DNA from: an uncultured Eubacteriales bacterium
GTDB taxonomy: Bacteria > Bacillota > Clostridia > Oscillospirales > Acutalibacteraceae
NCBI GenBank assembly: GCA_934476545.1
Contig: CAKSOB010000001.1
Coordinates: 1-64,000, forward strand
Length of the DNA stretch: 64,000 nt
Direction of reading: 5' to 3'
Shown one piece after another: positions 1-9,029 of the stretch; within the stretch, counting starts at the first letter, position 1, and each line of letters starts with the position of its first letter. Position numbers and translations under genes: made by a program. Under the pieces are notes generated by a model. That model saw only the letters and a program-made list of their open reading frames with translations. It was not told the origin of the DNA and did no database searches.

Positions 1-27
1 ATCGCTGTCTCACGCGACAGCTTCACT

Positions 28-56
28 ATAATACCATCCTATCTTCCTTTTGTCAA
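28..56 (-). promoter_or_regulatory. Sigma-A promoter reading out of the left edge
   Basis: On the minus strand there is TTGACA (51-56), a 17-base spacer and TATTAT (28-33). Transcription would start near base 21 and leave the window to the left. The first transcribed bases form a hairpin (GCTGTC at 4-9 pairs with GACAGC at 16-21). In Bacillus rpmB lies just beyond spoVM, so rpmB is a guess for the target; it is not in this window. Confidence 0.7.
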
Positions 57-97
57 CACCTTTTTCCAATCTTTTTTAAAAAAGTTTAGAAAAATAC

Positions 98-134
98 AAA
101 AAACGGCGAGAATTCCCTCATTTCTCGCCGTTTG
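98..134 (-). terminator. Intrinsic terminator after spoVM
   Basis: A 12-base perfect inverted repeat (101-112 with 122-133) is followed on the minus strand by a run of six T. It lies 6 bases after the spoVM stop codon and closes the long operon that begins at remA. Confidence 0.85.
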
Positions 135-139
135 TCCGG

Positions 140-229
140 TTATTCTGTTTCTTTTTCCTTTGGAATTTTATAATAATGCCGTAATAAGAACCCCAATACT
201 TTCGGATGATCAATCAAAATAATCTTCAT
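140..229 (-). CDS. spoVM: Stage V sporulation protein SpoVM, 29 residues
   Basis: A 29-codon reading frame beginning MKIILIDHPKVLGF and ending KEKETE. SpoVM is a tiny amphipathic helix that recognises the convex surface of the forespore membrane and anchors the SpoIVA coat platform. An AAGGAGA ribosome binding site precedes the ATG at suitable spacing. In Bacillus spoVM lies directly downstream of thiN in the same operon, and here too it follows thiN, with one small gene between. The length and the pattern of a short basic-hydrophobic peptide with Pro9 near the start of the helix fit the family. It was identified by position and resemblance rather than by a search. It is strong evidence that the organism sporulates. 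Confidence 0.82.
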   Translation of the reverse strand: MKIILIDHPKVLGFLLRHYYKIPKEKETE

Positions 230-256
230 AACGATCTCCTTTTCCTAAAAAACAGT

Positions 257-427
257 TCAACAGTGTCGTTTGGCTACGGAAATGCCCAGTGCGGCAATAA
301 TGATCCCTGCGAAAAACAGCGTCAATTTTGTGGGGCAGAAACACGCCAACACCAAACCCAAACCGAATGTCACGGCAAATTGGCTTTTGCAATAGCATTT
401 CCGCAGCCCTTTGCATGGCATTTTCAT
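257..427 (-). CDS. Small Cys-rich membrane protein, unknown function
   Basis: A 56-codon frame starting MKMPCKGLRKCYCK, with an AGGAGG ribosome binding site 8 bases before the ATG. It has five cysteines, a basic Cys-rich N-terminus and a hydrophobic segment (about residues 18-50) that could form one or two membrane helices, ending KRHC. It lies between thiN and spoVM with 27 bases to spoVM, so it is very probably co-transcribed. I do not know a function. The position suggests an envelope or sporulation role, but that is only inference. Confidence 0.75.
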   Translation of the reverse strand: MKMPCKGLRKCYCKSQFAVTFGLGLVLACFCPTKLTLFFAGIIIAALGISVAKRHC

Positions 428-532
428 TATTGCAGCCTCCTGACCCTTTTTACTTTATCTTATGACGATTCTAAATTTGTGTGATTGTTTTTTGCGAAAA
501 GAAAAAGCAGCCGATCGCTCGACTGCTCTCCT

Positions 533-1159
533 CTATGCGTCTACCACCATAATCACAGCGGTTCCGCTTTCTATTGTAATAGAGGCAACGTCCTCCGTTA
601 CCACATTGCTTACGCCCAATGGCACACCGATAACCAAATCTCCGTGTAGAAGCGGATATTGTAAGCCGGTATAGCTTGCAACGCATTGGGGCGCACCAAA
701 AGGAAATACCGAGACGGTTCTGCCCTTTTGCTTTTCTAATAAGAAGGGAGCATCTCCGCTGCGGCGAAGCGCCACTAGGGTAGAAGCATCTTCTAACGTT
801 GCGCTGCCGCCATGCTCTGCAATAAATTGCAATACGGAGAAATTCCCGTACTGGTGGTCGATTCTGCCGCCCAAAGCGCCCAGAATGCGAAATTGGGTAT
901 ATCCTTTCTCCATTGCCACCTTAACGGCTGCCAGTAAATCGGTATCGTCCTTTTCTTGTGGCAGGCGAATCATCGGAATGGGTTTCTCCGGCAATTTGTG
1001 TGCAGAGTCGAAATCCCCAATCACAAGGTCGGGATGAAGCCCCCAAGACACAGCTCGGTCGTATCCGCCGTCTGCACAAATAACTGCGCTGTTCCCCACA
1101 GTAAATTGCGGTGGCAGAGTTGCCTCCGGTGAGGCACCAATCAAAATACACTCCGTCAT
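533..1159 (-). CDS. thiN: Thiamine diphosphokinase
   Basis: This enzyme transfers pyrophosphate from ATP to thiamine to make the cofactor thiamine diphosphate in the cytosol. The family motifs CADGG, GDFDS, KDDTD and GALGGRIDH appear in order in the N-terminal nucleotide-binding half; a beta-rich substrate domain follows. I use the ATG at 1159, which overlaps the rsgA stop as ATGA and gives about 208 residues. A GTG at 1171 would directly abut the AAGGA ribosome binding site, so it is unlikely. The gene sits in the conserved rsgA-(rpe)-thiN-spoVM order; rpe is absent. The 105 bases after it (428-532) hold only the ribosome binding site of the next small gene. Confidence 0.95.
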   Translation of the reverse strand: MTECILIGASPEATLPPQFTVGNSAVICADGGYDRAVSWGLHPDLVIGDFDSAHKLPEKPIPMIRLPQEKDDTDLLAAVKVAMEKGYTQFRILGALGGRIDHQYGNFSVLQFIAEHGGSATLEDASTLVALRRSGDAPFLLEKQKGRTVSVFPFGAPQCVASYTGLQYPLLHGDLVIGVPLGVSNVVTEDVASITIESGTAVIMVVDA

Positions 1160-2046
1160 TTTCGCTGCCACTCCTTAATATCCTTTACTTCGTTGAACAT
1201 GGCAACGTAGCTTTCGTGACGAGAAGGTGCAATTTCCCCTTCCGTTACCGCTGCACAGACCGCACAGCCTTTTTCTCCGACATGATTGCAGGACTGAAAT
1301 TTACACTGCCCCAAGTATGGCTCAAATTCCCGAAAGGCATATTGCAGCCGCTCTTTCTTCACCATATCATATCGCTCAATATCTACGGTAGAGAAGCCGG
1401 GGGTATCGGCAACATAGCCGCCGCTTTCCAACTTCAACAGTTCTACGCTGCGAGTGGTATGGCGACCACGCCCCAGCTTTTGGCTGATTTCTCCGGTTTC
1501 CCGTGCAAAGGCGGTGCTGATACGATTGAGCAAGGTAGACTTGCCCACACCGGTATTCCCGGCAAAAGCAGAAATCTTTCCTGCCAGCCGGGCACGAATC
1601 TCCGCAATGCCATCTTTTCTGTCTGTTCCTACCAACAATACGGGAATTCCCGCATTGCGATAAATCTCTGCCACCTCATCGCCGTCTTGCAAATCGTTCT
1701 TTGTCAAAACAACAAGGGGATCAATTCCTTTATCCTCTGCCACGGCAATCATTTTATCCAATACCGTTAAGTTGGGGGCAGGGTCGCACACAGAGCTGAT
1801 TAGGAACAGCTGGTCTAAATTTGCCAAAGGCGGACGAATCAAGCTATTCTTTCGAGGATGGATTTCGGTAACGGTTACACCTCCATCCTCCAACAGAATC
1901 GTCACATGATCTCCTGCCAATGGCTTTTGCTTTGTTTTTCGGAAAGAGCCTCTGGCTTTGCATTCATAAACGACTCCGTCGGACTCTACATAATAAAATC
2001 CACCGATGCCTTGTAATAATAATCCCTGTTTTTCTTCCATAGCCAT
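1156..2046 (-). CDS. rsgA: Small-subunit ribosome biogenesis GTPase RsgA
   Basis: A circularly permuted GTPase that checks maturation of the 30S ribosomal subunit. The G motifs come in permuted order: TKND (G4), then GNTGVGKSTLLN (P-loop), then DTPGFS (G3). The C-terminal zinc knuckle is visible as CKFQSCNHVGEKGCAV. About 296 residues, normal for the family, with an N-terminal OB-fold region. The ATG overlaps the prkC stop (TGATG), which implies translational coupling; a second ATG two codons later is also possible. Confidence 0.96.
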   Translation of the reverse strand: MAMEEKQGLLLQGIGGFYYVESDGVVYECKARGSFRKTKQKPLAGDHVTILLEDGGVTVTEIHPRKNSLIRPPLANLDQLFLISSVCDPAPNLTVLDKMIAVAEDKGIDPLVVLTKNDLQDGDEVAEIYRNAGIPVLLVGTDRKDGIAEIRARLAGKISAFAGNTGVGKSTLLNRISTAFARETGEISQKLGRGRHTTRSVELLKLESGGYVADTPGFSTVDIERYDMVKKERLQYAFREFEPYLGQCKFQSCNHVGEKGCAVCAAVTEGEIAPSRHESYVAMFNEVKDIKEWQRK

Positions 2047-4190
2047 CAGTTGGTAATATCTCCATAATCGTCGTCGGTAATGTCAGGGTCTACATAGCCG
2101 CCGTAACTGCTTGTGTTATTGCTGTCATTGCCGTCTTCTTTTCCGCTGTACTGATAGCTTCCGGTCTGTTGAACCGTACCGTCATCAAAGTCCACTTCAT
2201 ACTCTGCATACAGTTGTCCGTCCAAATAAACACGAACCGACTGCGTGCCTTCGCCCTTGGTGCCAATTGCAATAGACTTTTGGCTGGAATGAACCGACTG
2301 GCTGGTGTACAGGTTTCCATCCATATAGACTTCCATGTTCATAGAGCCGGATACACCGCTAGGCAGGGCGATATTCACATTCAACTCGGTGATGGATTTT
2401 CCGTCACTGATTACCAAGGATACAGAAGAATCCTTTTCTACGGAAGTTCCCTGAGATGGAGAGGCAGAAATGACACAACCCTTTTCCACAGAGTTGCTCT
2501 TTTCATAAGAGATACCGCCTACTTTCAGTCCGGCATTCTCAATCATTGCTTTTGCAGTATCCAGAGTTTCTCCGTTTACACCCGGAACGTCTACCTTTTC
2601 TTTACCGGTGCTGACATAAATGGTAACTTCGCTGCCCTTTGGCGCTTTTTGTCCGGCTTCCGGATTGGTGCGGATAACACGACCCTTTGCCACAGAATCA
2701 TTTGTTTCCTCTTCTACCTTATAGGTAAAGCCTTGCTTTTGAAGAGCTGTGATAGCATCCGCTTGCTTTTCATTCTTCACGTCCGGAATGGCAACGGTGC
2801 TCTTTCCGCTGCTGACATAAAGAGTTACTTCCGCATTGCTCTTTATTTTCAGTTTACCATCCGGATTTTGACGAACGATGATGCCAACGTCTTCATCACT
2901 GTCTTCTACATATTCTACCTTTAATTGCAGGTCCTTATAGTCGGAATCCTTTTGCTTTTCTTGTACTTCGGATAATTTTTGGCCAACAAACTGCGGCAGG
3001 TCAATCTCAGTAGCGGTAGAACTGTTTCCGCCACCACCGAATACATTAAAGACAAACAGCAAAATAATCACAACAATGGCTGCCGCTGCCGCCGCACCGA
3101 CACTGATGCCGACAATTAAGCCTGTCTTTTTCTTCGGCGCCTCTTCTGCCACATCATCGCTGTCATAAGCGTAATTATCTCCGTACCGCTGTACCTCCGG
3201 TACCGGTTGACGTTGTACCGGAGGTTGCTGCGTTGGCTGCGGCGCTGTTGTCTTTGGAGACGGAACTTCCCGCACCACCGCACCGGCAGACGGAACGGTT
3301 CCCACTACACGGGTTGGCTCTTCTGCTGCCGATTCATAGATGTAATAAAAGCGAATGTTCGGATCTCTGCGGAAAGCATCCAAGTCCACCAACATTTCTC
3401 TGGCAGACTGATACCGCTGCTGTGGATTCTTCTGCATTGCCTTAAGGGTAATCTCTTCCAATCCAATCGGAATGGCAGGGTTGATCTCTCTCGGTGGCTT
3501 TGGATCGGTTTGCAACTGCATAATTGCCACCGACACCGCATTGTCCGCCTCAAAGGGCAGTTGTCCGGTAATCATTTCGTACAACATGACACCAACAGAG
3601 TAAATATCTGTCTTGCCGTCGGTCAACTCTCCTCTTGCCTGCTCCGGCGCAATGTAATGCACCGAACCGATGGCCTTATCGGTCATAGTTCTGGTTTCAC
3701 TATGGGAGAATCGCGCAATACCGAAGTCAGTCACTTTAATGGTACCGTCCCGCAGCAACATAATATTTTGCGGTTTAATATCTCTGTGAATAATGCCGTT
3801 TTCATGGGCATGGTGCAGCGCTTTCAGAATTTGAGCGGTAAAGTGGATGGCTTCTTTCCAGCTAACGCCTCCGGTTTGCCGATCCAAGTATTCCTTCAGC
3901 GTAATACCGTCAATGTATTCCATTACGATATACTGCATTCGATCCCCAAAGCTAACGCTGTATACCTTTACAATATTGGGGTGATCCAACATTGCAATGG
4001 CTTTCGATTCATTCTTGAACCGACGCATAAAGTCTTGATTTCCTAAAAATTCCTCTTTCAGAATTTTAATGGCAACCGTACGGTCATCAATAATGTCATA
4101 CGCTTTATAAACGTAAGCCATGCCGCCGACACCGATCAATTCTTGGATTTCATATCTGGCGTCCAAGCGTTTTCCCGAATATTTGTCCAT
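2046..4190 (-). CDS. prkC: Membrane Ser/Thr protein kinase with PASTA repeats
   Basis: The kinase domain fills residues 1-275: the ATP-binding lysine is K42, the catalytic loop HRDIKPQN starts at H135, DFG is at 155 and APEQ at 181. A Pro/Gln-rich juxtamembrane linker leads to one membrane helix (about 357-384). Three extracellular PASTA repeats follow (about 396-461, 465-529, 532-598), which in this family bind peptidoglycan fragments or lipid II. The last 115 residues form an extra beta-rich extension and an acidic Asn/Tyr/Gly-rich tail beyond the usual PASTA end. Paired with the PP2C phosphatase just upstream, it should control cell wall synthesis and, in spore formers, germination or dormancy exit. 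Confidence 0.96.
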   Translation of the reverse strand: MDKYSGKRLDARYEIQELIGVGGMAYVYKAYDIIDDRTVAIKILKEEFLGNQDFMRRFKNESKAIAMLDHPNIVKVYSVSFGDRMQYIVMEYIDGITLKEYLDRQTGGVSWKEAIHFTAQILKALHHAHENGIIHRDIKPQNIMLLRDGTIKVTDFGIARFSHSETRTMTDKAIGSVHYIAPEQARGELTDGKTDIYSVGVMLYEMITGQLPFEADNAVSVAIMQLQTDPKPPREINPAIPIGLEEITLKAMQKNPQQRYQSAREMLVDLDAFRRDPNIRFYYIYESAAEEPTRVVGTVPSAGAVVREVPSPKTTAPQPTQQPPVQRQPVPEVQRYGDNYAYDSDDVAEEAPKKKTGLIVGISVGAAAAAAIVVIILLFVFNVFGGGGNSSTATEIDLPQFVGQKLSEVQEKQKDSDYKDLQLKVEYVEDSDEDVGIIVRQNPDGKLKIKSNAEVTLYVSSGKSTVAIPDVKNEKQADAITALQKQGFTYKVEEETNDSVAKGRVIRTNPEAGQKAPKGSEVTIYVSTGKEKVDVPGVNGETLDTAKAMIENAGLKVGGISYEKSNSVEKGCVISASPSQGTSVEKDSSVSLVISDGKSITELNVNIALPSGVSGSMNMEVYMDGNLYTSQSVHSSQKSIAIGTKGEGTQSVRVYLDGQLYAEYEVDFDDGTVQQTGSYQYSGKEDGNDSNNTSSYGGYVDPDITDDDYGDITN

Positions 4191-4210
4191 GGATCTTCCT
4201 CACTTTCCTC

Positions 4211-4936
4211 TCAGTTCTCAATTACAGCAATGGTAATATTATCATTGCCGCCCCGTTCTTTGGCATCTGCCACCAATTTTTGCAGCAGAGATGCCGGGTC
4301 CAACTGCTTTGCTTGCTCCAGCAGTTCTTCTTCCGAAATATAATTACTCAGTCCATCGGAACAGAGCAGCAATAAATCACCGGGTTCTAAAGGGTACTCG
4401 CTGTAATCCGGCTCCACCGTTTCCCGCACGCCAAGGCAGCGGGTAATGATGTTGCGCTGCGGATGCTTTTTCGCTTCTTCCTCCGTCAGCGTTCCGGAAT
4501 CAATCAATTCTTGCACTACGGAATGATCCTTTGTCATGCGGATAATCTGATCCTCCCGTAGCAAATAGGCTCGGCTGTCTCCTGCGTGACAAACGTGTGC
4601 TTTCCCTTGGGATACCAAAACCACCACTGCTGTTGTTCCCATACCGGATAAACTTTCATATGCATTCGACAGATTGAAAATGACTGTATTGGCATCGCAA
4701 AGCGCGCCGTGGAGCAAATATTTGATGGTATTGTCCGACGCACCTTCGCTGTAATTTTTGGTCACACTGTCTACAATGGCTTGCACCGCATTTTGACTGG
4801 CAACCTCTCCGGCTTTCGCACCGCCCATTCCATCACAAACCACCGCCCAAGCACCGTCGGGCAAGAGTCCTGTTTTCACATCGTCCTCATTTTGCTTTCG
4901 CACAAGTCCGATATCTGTAATAGCGTCTACTTTCAT
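4211..4936 (-). CDS. prpC: PP2C-type Ser/Thr protein phosphatase
   Basis: A 241-residue metal-dependent phosphatase that reverses PrkC phosphorylation. The family signatures are NEDD near residue 16, DGMGG with the metal aspartate, HAGDSRAYL, and GDNITIAV-like spacing near the C-terminus (GGNDNITIAVI). The start overlaps the rlmN stop as ATGA and there are 20 bases to prkC, so kinase and phosphatase are made together. No membrane segment is visible, so it is cytosolic. Confidence 0.95.
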   Translation of the reverse strand: MKVDAITDIGLVRKQNEDDVKTGLLPDGAWAVVCDGMGGAKAGEVASQNAVQAIVDSVTKNYSEGASDNTIKYLLHGALCDANTVIFNLSNAYESLSGMGTTAVVVLVSQGKAHVCHAGDSRAYLLREDQIIRMTKDHSVVQELIDSGTLTEEEAKKHPQRNIITRCLGVRETVEPDYSEYPLEPGDLLLLCSDGLSNYISEEELLEQAKQLDPASLLQKLVADAKERGGNDNITIAVIEN

Positions 4937-5991
4937 TCCGCCACCTCCTCTCTATGTCTGCGGCGCAGTTGCCCGCAGGAAGCGTCAATATCCGACCCCA
5001 AGGTTCGGCGCACCGTTGCCGTTACGCCGCTGTCATTCAAAATTTTACAGAAGCGTTTCAGCCGTTGCCCGTCACTTTTTCGGTAGTCGTTTCCGGTTAC
5101 GTTATTCACCGGAATTAAATTGACATGACTTAAGGTTCCTTTTAATTTTTTCGCCAACTCTCTGGCACAGTCGTCACTGTCGCTGACACCGGAAATCATG
5201 GCATATTCAAAAGAAATGCGCCGTCCGGTGGTTTTGCTGTAATAACGACAGGCTTTCAGCAACGTATCCACGCCCCATTTCCGATTGATCGGCATGGTGC
5301 GGGAACGAATGGTATCGTTAGGCGCATGGAGCGAAACCGACAAGGTCAACTGCAATTTTCGGTCTGCCAAGTCGTAGATTTTATCCACGATGCCGCAGGT
5401 CGATAAGGAAATGTGCCGCATTCCGATATTCAGTCCCTCATCCGAGGAAACCAACTCCAAAAAGCGCAGAACATTTTCATAGTTATCCAAAGGTTCGCCC
5501 ATTCCCATAAGCACCACATTGGAGATGCGAATATTCTCCTCTCGCTGCGCTGCTTGAATCTGCGCCAACATTTCCGAGGGCTTTAGGTTTCGCAAAAAGC
5601 CACTCATGCCGGTAGCGCAAAAGGTACAACCCATCCGGCAACCCACTTGCGTAGAAATACAGATAGAATAGCCGTGATGATACTGCATCAGTACTGACTC
5701 CACACAATCGCCGCCGGGCAGCGAAAAGAGATATTTCACCGTATTGTCCAGAGCAGAAACTTGTTTTCGCTCAATGACAGCGGTGGTAATCTCATATCGC
5801 TCCGAAAGCAGTTCTCGTGTTGCCTTCGATTGGTCGCTCATTTCTTCAAAACACACAACGCCCCGTTGGTGCAGCCACCGATAAATCTGCGTTGCCTTAT
5901 ACTTTGGCAGTGAAAGCGTTGCCAGCTCTGCTTGCAGTTCGGGAAGCGTCATGGATTTAATATCTAATTTACAGTTGGCTTCTGATTCCAT
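4933..5991 (-). CDS. rlmN: 23S rRNA (adenine-2503-C2) methyltransferase, radical SAM
   Basis: A radical-SAM enzyme that methylates A2503 of 23S rRNA and, in some bacteria, A37 of tRNAs. The iron-sulfur motif CRMGCTFC (C118, C122, C125) is intact, and SMNCGIGEP-type regions appear as VVLMGMGEPLDNYENV. I choose the ATG at 5991 because AGGAGG lies ten bases upstream. A GTG at 6018 is in frame but would read through that ribosome binding site. The stop overlaps prpC. Confidence 0.95.
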   Translation of the reverse strand: MESEANCKLDIKSMTLPELQAELATLSLPKYKATQIYRWLHQRGVVCFEEMSDQSKATRELLSERYEITTAVIERKQVSALDNTVKYLFSLPGGDCVESVLMQYHHGYSICISTQVGCRMGCTFCATGMSGFLRNLKPSEMLAQIQAAQREENIRISNVVLMGMGEPLDNYENVLRFLELVSSDEGLNIGMRHISLSTCGIVDKIYDLADRKLQLTLSVSLHAPNDTIRSRTMPINRKWGVDTLLKACRYYSKTTGRRISFEYAMISGVSDSDDCARELAKKLKGTLSHVNLIPVNNVTGNDYRKSDGQRLKRFCKILNDSGVTATVRRTLGSDIDASCGQLRRRHREEVAE

Positions 5992-6056
5992 TTTGTTCGT
6001 TTCCTCCTGATGGCTCACCGGAACCGGAAAAAGTTCAGGGTTCTATCCCGACTTTT

Positions 6057-7400
6057 CTAGTTTCCTGTTTTTTGAAACAACGCCACAAAAAATCCGTCTG
6101 TGTCGTTGATATGGGGCAATAGGGTTAGCTGATATTCCGGCTCCTCGATTCCACGCTTCACAGTTTCAGGCAGTACCAGCGGCAAGGGAGAAAATTCCGG
6201 ATGTTCTTTTAAAAACCGCTCTGCAACTTGTCCGTTTTCCGCCGGATTCAAGCTGCAAGTAGAGTATGCCAGCACACCGCCATCCTTTACTTGTCGGGCA
6301 GCCTGCTCCAAAATGGTAAATTGCAGCTCCGGTAATCCTTCCAGCGTTTTGGGGTCTTTGTATCGAATTTCCGGTTTTCGTCCGATAATACCCAAACCGG
6401 CACAAGGCGCATCACACAGAACACGATCTGCATTCAGCAGGGCTTCCTCCGGATTGGTGGAATCTCGAATCCATGCTTCTATATTGGAAAGGGAAAGCCG
6501 TTCCGCACCCTTGCGAATCAAGCCGACCTTTCCTTTATATTTATCAAAGGAAAGAACGGTTCCCGTTCCCTCCATCAATTCTGCCATGGTAAAGGTTTTT
6601 CCGCCGGGCGCAGCGCACAAATCCGCTACTCGTTCTCCCGGCTTTGGCGCAAGCAAATGGCAGCAAAGCTGAGAGGACAAATCCTGAATATGGAACAATC
6701 CCTCTTGGAAGCTGCTCAAATGATCTACGGCACCGGTTCCTTTCAGCGCAATGGCATCCGGTAAGAGGTCTACTTTCCAAGCGGTTACGCCCTCTTCCTC
6801 CAACCGTTGCAGCAGTGCCTCGGTGGAGATTTTGGTCGTGTTCACCCTCGCATACACCGGAAGCCGTTTTTGCAGAGCCTCCGCCATTTGCAAGGCAGTA
6901 TTCTTTCCATAGCTCTTCTCCCAAAGGGTCAGCAGCCATTCGGGAATGGAATATTTTACGCTCAACGCTTTTTTCGGAGAGCGTTTTTCATCGGGATACG
7001 GAAGATGATCCAAGCTCCGCACCAAAGAACGCAGCACACCGTTAATAAAGCCTTTGGCTTTTTCCAGCTTTTTATTCCCGGAAGCCGCATTTACTGCTTC
7101 ATTCACCGCAGCCGAATGAGGAATCTTCTCCAAATACAAAATTTGATATGCCCCGATTCGCAAAATATTCAACACTTCCGGGGACAAACTGTTCAAAGGC
7201 AGCTTGGAAAACTTGCTCAGCAAATAGTCCAAGGTGATGCGCCGTTCCAATACCCCGTAAAAAATTGCGGTGGCAAGGGCAGCGTCCTTTTTTTCCAGTT
7301 CATACTTGCGAATGGCTTTATCAATGACAATATTGGAGTAGCCTTCGTTTTCTTCTACCTGCAACAGGGCGGTCAGTGCAGCCGCTCTTCCACTGTTCAT
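6057..7400 (-). CDS. rsmB: 16S rRNA (cytosine-967-C5) methyltransferase
   Basis: About 447 residues: an N-terminal NusB-like RNA-binding domain (residues 1-140) and a C-terminal SAM methyltransferase domain. The SAM site is DLCAAPGGKT; the two active-site cysteines lie in CDAPCAGLG and YSTCSLNPAEN. The start overlaps the fmt stop as ATGA. The 65 bases to rlmN hold no terminator that I can see. Confidence 0.95.
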   Translation of the reverse strand: MNSGRAAALTALLQVEENEGYSNIVIDKAIRKYELEKKDAALATAIFYGVLERRITLDYLLSKFSKLPLNSLSPEVLNILRIGAYQILYLEKIPHSAAVNEAVNAASGNKKLEKAKGFINGVLRSLVRSLDHLPYPDEKRSPKKALSVKYSIPEWLLTLWEKSYGKNTALQMAEALQKRLPVYARVNTTKISTEALLQRLEEEGVTAWKVDLLPDAIALKGTGAVDHLSSFQEGLFHIQDLSSQLCCHLLAPKPGERVADLCAAPGGKTFTMAELMEGTGTVLSFDKYKGKVGLIRKGAERLSLSNIEAWIRDSTNPEEALLNADRVLCDAPCAGLGIIGRKPEIRYKDPKTLEGLPELQFTILEQAARQVKDGGVLAYSTCSLNPAENGQVAERFLKEHPEFSPLPLVLPETVKRGIEEPEYQLTLLPHINDTDGFFVALFQKTGN

Positions 7401-8332
7401 ACCGATGCCCCCAATACGTCACCCGAATGAACCGGATGTCCACGGAAAAAATCTGCGGCGTTCATGCGCTTGCTGCCTTCGTACTGCACTTCCAACAATT
7501 CCAACACGCCTGTTCCGCAGCAAACAAAATACCGACCGTTCTTTACCAAAACCTCTCCCGGTGCGCCGGAATAGGATTCCGAGCAACGTCCTGTCTTGTG
7601 AATCTTCAAGGTTTTTCCGTGGAAGGTTGTGGTTGCCACCGGCCAAGGAGATAATCCACGCACCTGATCGTGAAGGGTCAGAGCATCCTTACTCCAATCA
7701 ATGGGGCAAAGAGATTTGTCGATTTTCTTGGTATGGCTGGCAAGGGATTCCTCCTGCGGCTCTCTCTCGATTGCTTTTTTAGACAAGCCCTCTACAGTTT
7801 CCACTAAAAGAGATGCGCCCAGTTGGGACAACCGGTCAAATAATTCTCCGGAGGTTTCATCTGGGTCAATTTTTGTTTCTGCCTTTAGGAGCATATCACC
7901 GGTATCCAAGCCCTCTCCCATATACATGGTGGTCACACCGGTAACGGCATCGCCGTTCAGCACTGCCCATTGGATAGGCGCTGCGCCACGATATTTCGGC
8001 AGCAGGGAACCATGCACATTCACGCAGCCATAAGGCGGAATGTCCAAAACGGATTTTGGCAGCAATTTTCCGTATGCCACCACCACAATCAGTTCCGGCT
8101 GCAAGTTTTGCAGTTCCGCAACGGTTTCCGCATCTCGGAAAGTTTCCGGCTGATACACCGGAATATTGTTCTCCAACGCCAAGGTTTTCACCGGCGGCGG
8201 TGTTAAAATTTGCTTTCTGCCCACCGGCTTATCCGGCTGTGTGTAAACACCACAAACCTCGTGACCTGCATCCAACAGGGCTTGCAGACAGGGAACCGCA
8301 AAATCCGGTGTTCCCATAAATACCACTCTCAT
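7397..8332 (-). CDS. fmt: Methionyl-tRNA formyltransferase
   Basis: Formylates initiator Met-tRNA using 10-formyl-THF. The protein starts MRVVFMGTPDFAVP; the catalytic region shows HGSLLPKYRGAAPIQWA, and the C-terminal tRNA-binding OB-like domain is present (311 residues, normal). The frame is open 15 codons further upstream, but the ATG at 8332 has AGGAGG at good spacing. The gene lies ten bases after def, with which it acts: formyl groups added here are removed by the deformylase. Confidence 0.96.
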   Translation of the reverse strand: MRVVFMGTPDFAVPCLQALLDAGHEVCGVYTQPDKPVGRKQILTPPPVKTLALENNIPVYQPETFRDAETVAELQNLQPELIVVVAYGKLLPKSVLDIPPYGCVNVHGSLLPKYRGAAPIQWAVLNGDAVTGVTTMYMGEGLDTGDMLLKAETKIDPDETSGELFDRLSQLGASLLVETVEGLSKKAIEREPQEESLASHTKKIDKSLCPIDWSKDALTLHDQVRGLSPWPVATTTFHGKTLKIHKTGRCSESYSGAPGEVLVKNGRYFVCCGTGVLELLEVQYEGSKRMNAADFFRGHPVHSGDVLGASV

Positions 8333-8342
8333 GAAATTCCTC

Positions 8343-8837
8343 CTAGCGAGACAACAATGCTTCGATCTCGTCCTCATCCATTACATCGGCAGTCAAATCA
8401 CCGATTACATGATTCTTAAACAGAATGCCGTCCAAGTGATCCAGTTCATGGCAAGTTGCAACTGCAAACAAACCGGTTGCCTCATACTCAAAGAACTCGC
8501 CGTTGCGATCCTGTGCCCGTACTTTGATTTTTGCCGGGCGACGTGTTACGCCCCACTGATTTGGGCAGGAAAGGCAGCCTTCTTGCAAATTCTGTTCGCC
8601 CTCGGCTTCAATAATTTCCGGGTTAATCAACTCTACTTTTCCTTCTCCAATGTCAATTACACATACACGACGAACAATTCCCACCTGTGGCGCTGCCAAA
8701 CCGCAGCCGTCTGCGTCCACAAGGGTATCGTACATATCGTCCAGCAGCTCCCACAGACGCTGATCGAATTTTTCTACCGGTCTGCACTTCTTAGTCAGAA
8801 CCTCATCGCCTTCAATTACAATTTTCCGAATTGCCAT
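8343..8837 (-). CDS. def: Peptide deformylase
   Basis: Removes the N-formyl group from nascent proteins. All three family motifs are present: GCGLAAPQVG (44-53), EGCLSCP (86-92, metal ligand C88) and HELDH (130-134, the two His ligands and catalytic Glu). 164 residues, a typical type-1 length with an acidic tail. The 192 bases upstream (8838-9029) hold AT-rich sequence with weak -10-like hexamers and a short CCACA/TGTGG inverted repeat; I cannot name a promoter there with confidence. Confidence 0.96.
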   Translation of the reverse strand: MAIRKIVIEGDEVLTKKCRPVEKFDQRLWELLDDMYDTLVDADGCGLAAPQVGIVRRVCVIDIGEGKVELINPEIIEAEGEQNLQEGCLSCPNQWGVTRRPAKIKVRAQDRNGEFFEYEATGLFAVATCHELDHLDGILFKNHVIGDLTADVMDEDEIEALLSR

Positions 8838-9029
8838 AGTTTTCCCATCCTTTATTCATTCTCTTAATTCAAAATACTACATTTTTCAGTTTTCTATCTA
8901 TATATAAAGCACAAATACGGCAAAATCGTGAACAGAAGCCATCCGAATTGTAAACTTTTTCTGTTCCCACAGTCGCTTGATGCTATGTGGTTTTATTTTA
9001 TCATATCTGCCTTTAAAATGCACGAATTT

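Noticed and set aside
206..484. 92-codon plus-strand frame over spoVM and the Cys-rich gene
   Set aside because: No ribosome binding site and no resemblance; the minus-strand frames have strong sites and fit synteny.
2169..4046. Two long plus-strand frames (251 and 279 codons) opposite prkC
   Set aside because: Antisense shadows of a PASTA kinase with clear domains; no initiation signal.
8838..9029. Promoter or terminator between priA and def
   Set aside because: Only weak hexamers and a 5-base inverted repeat; not enough to call either.
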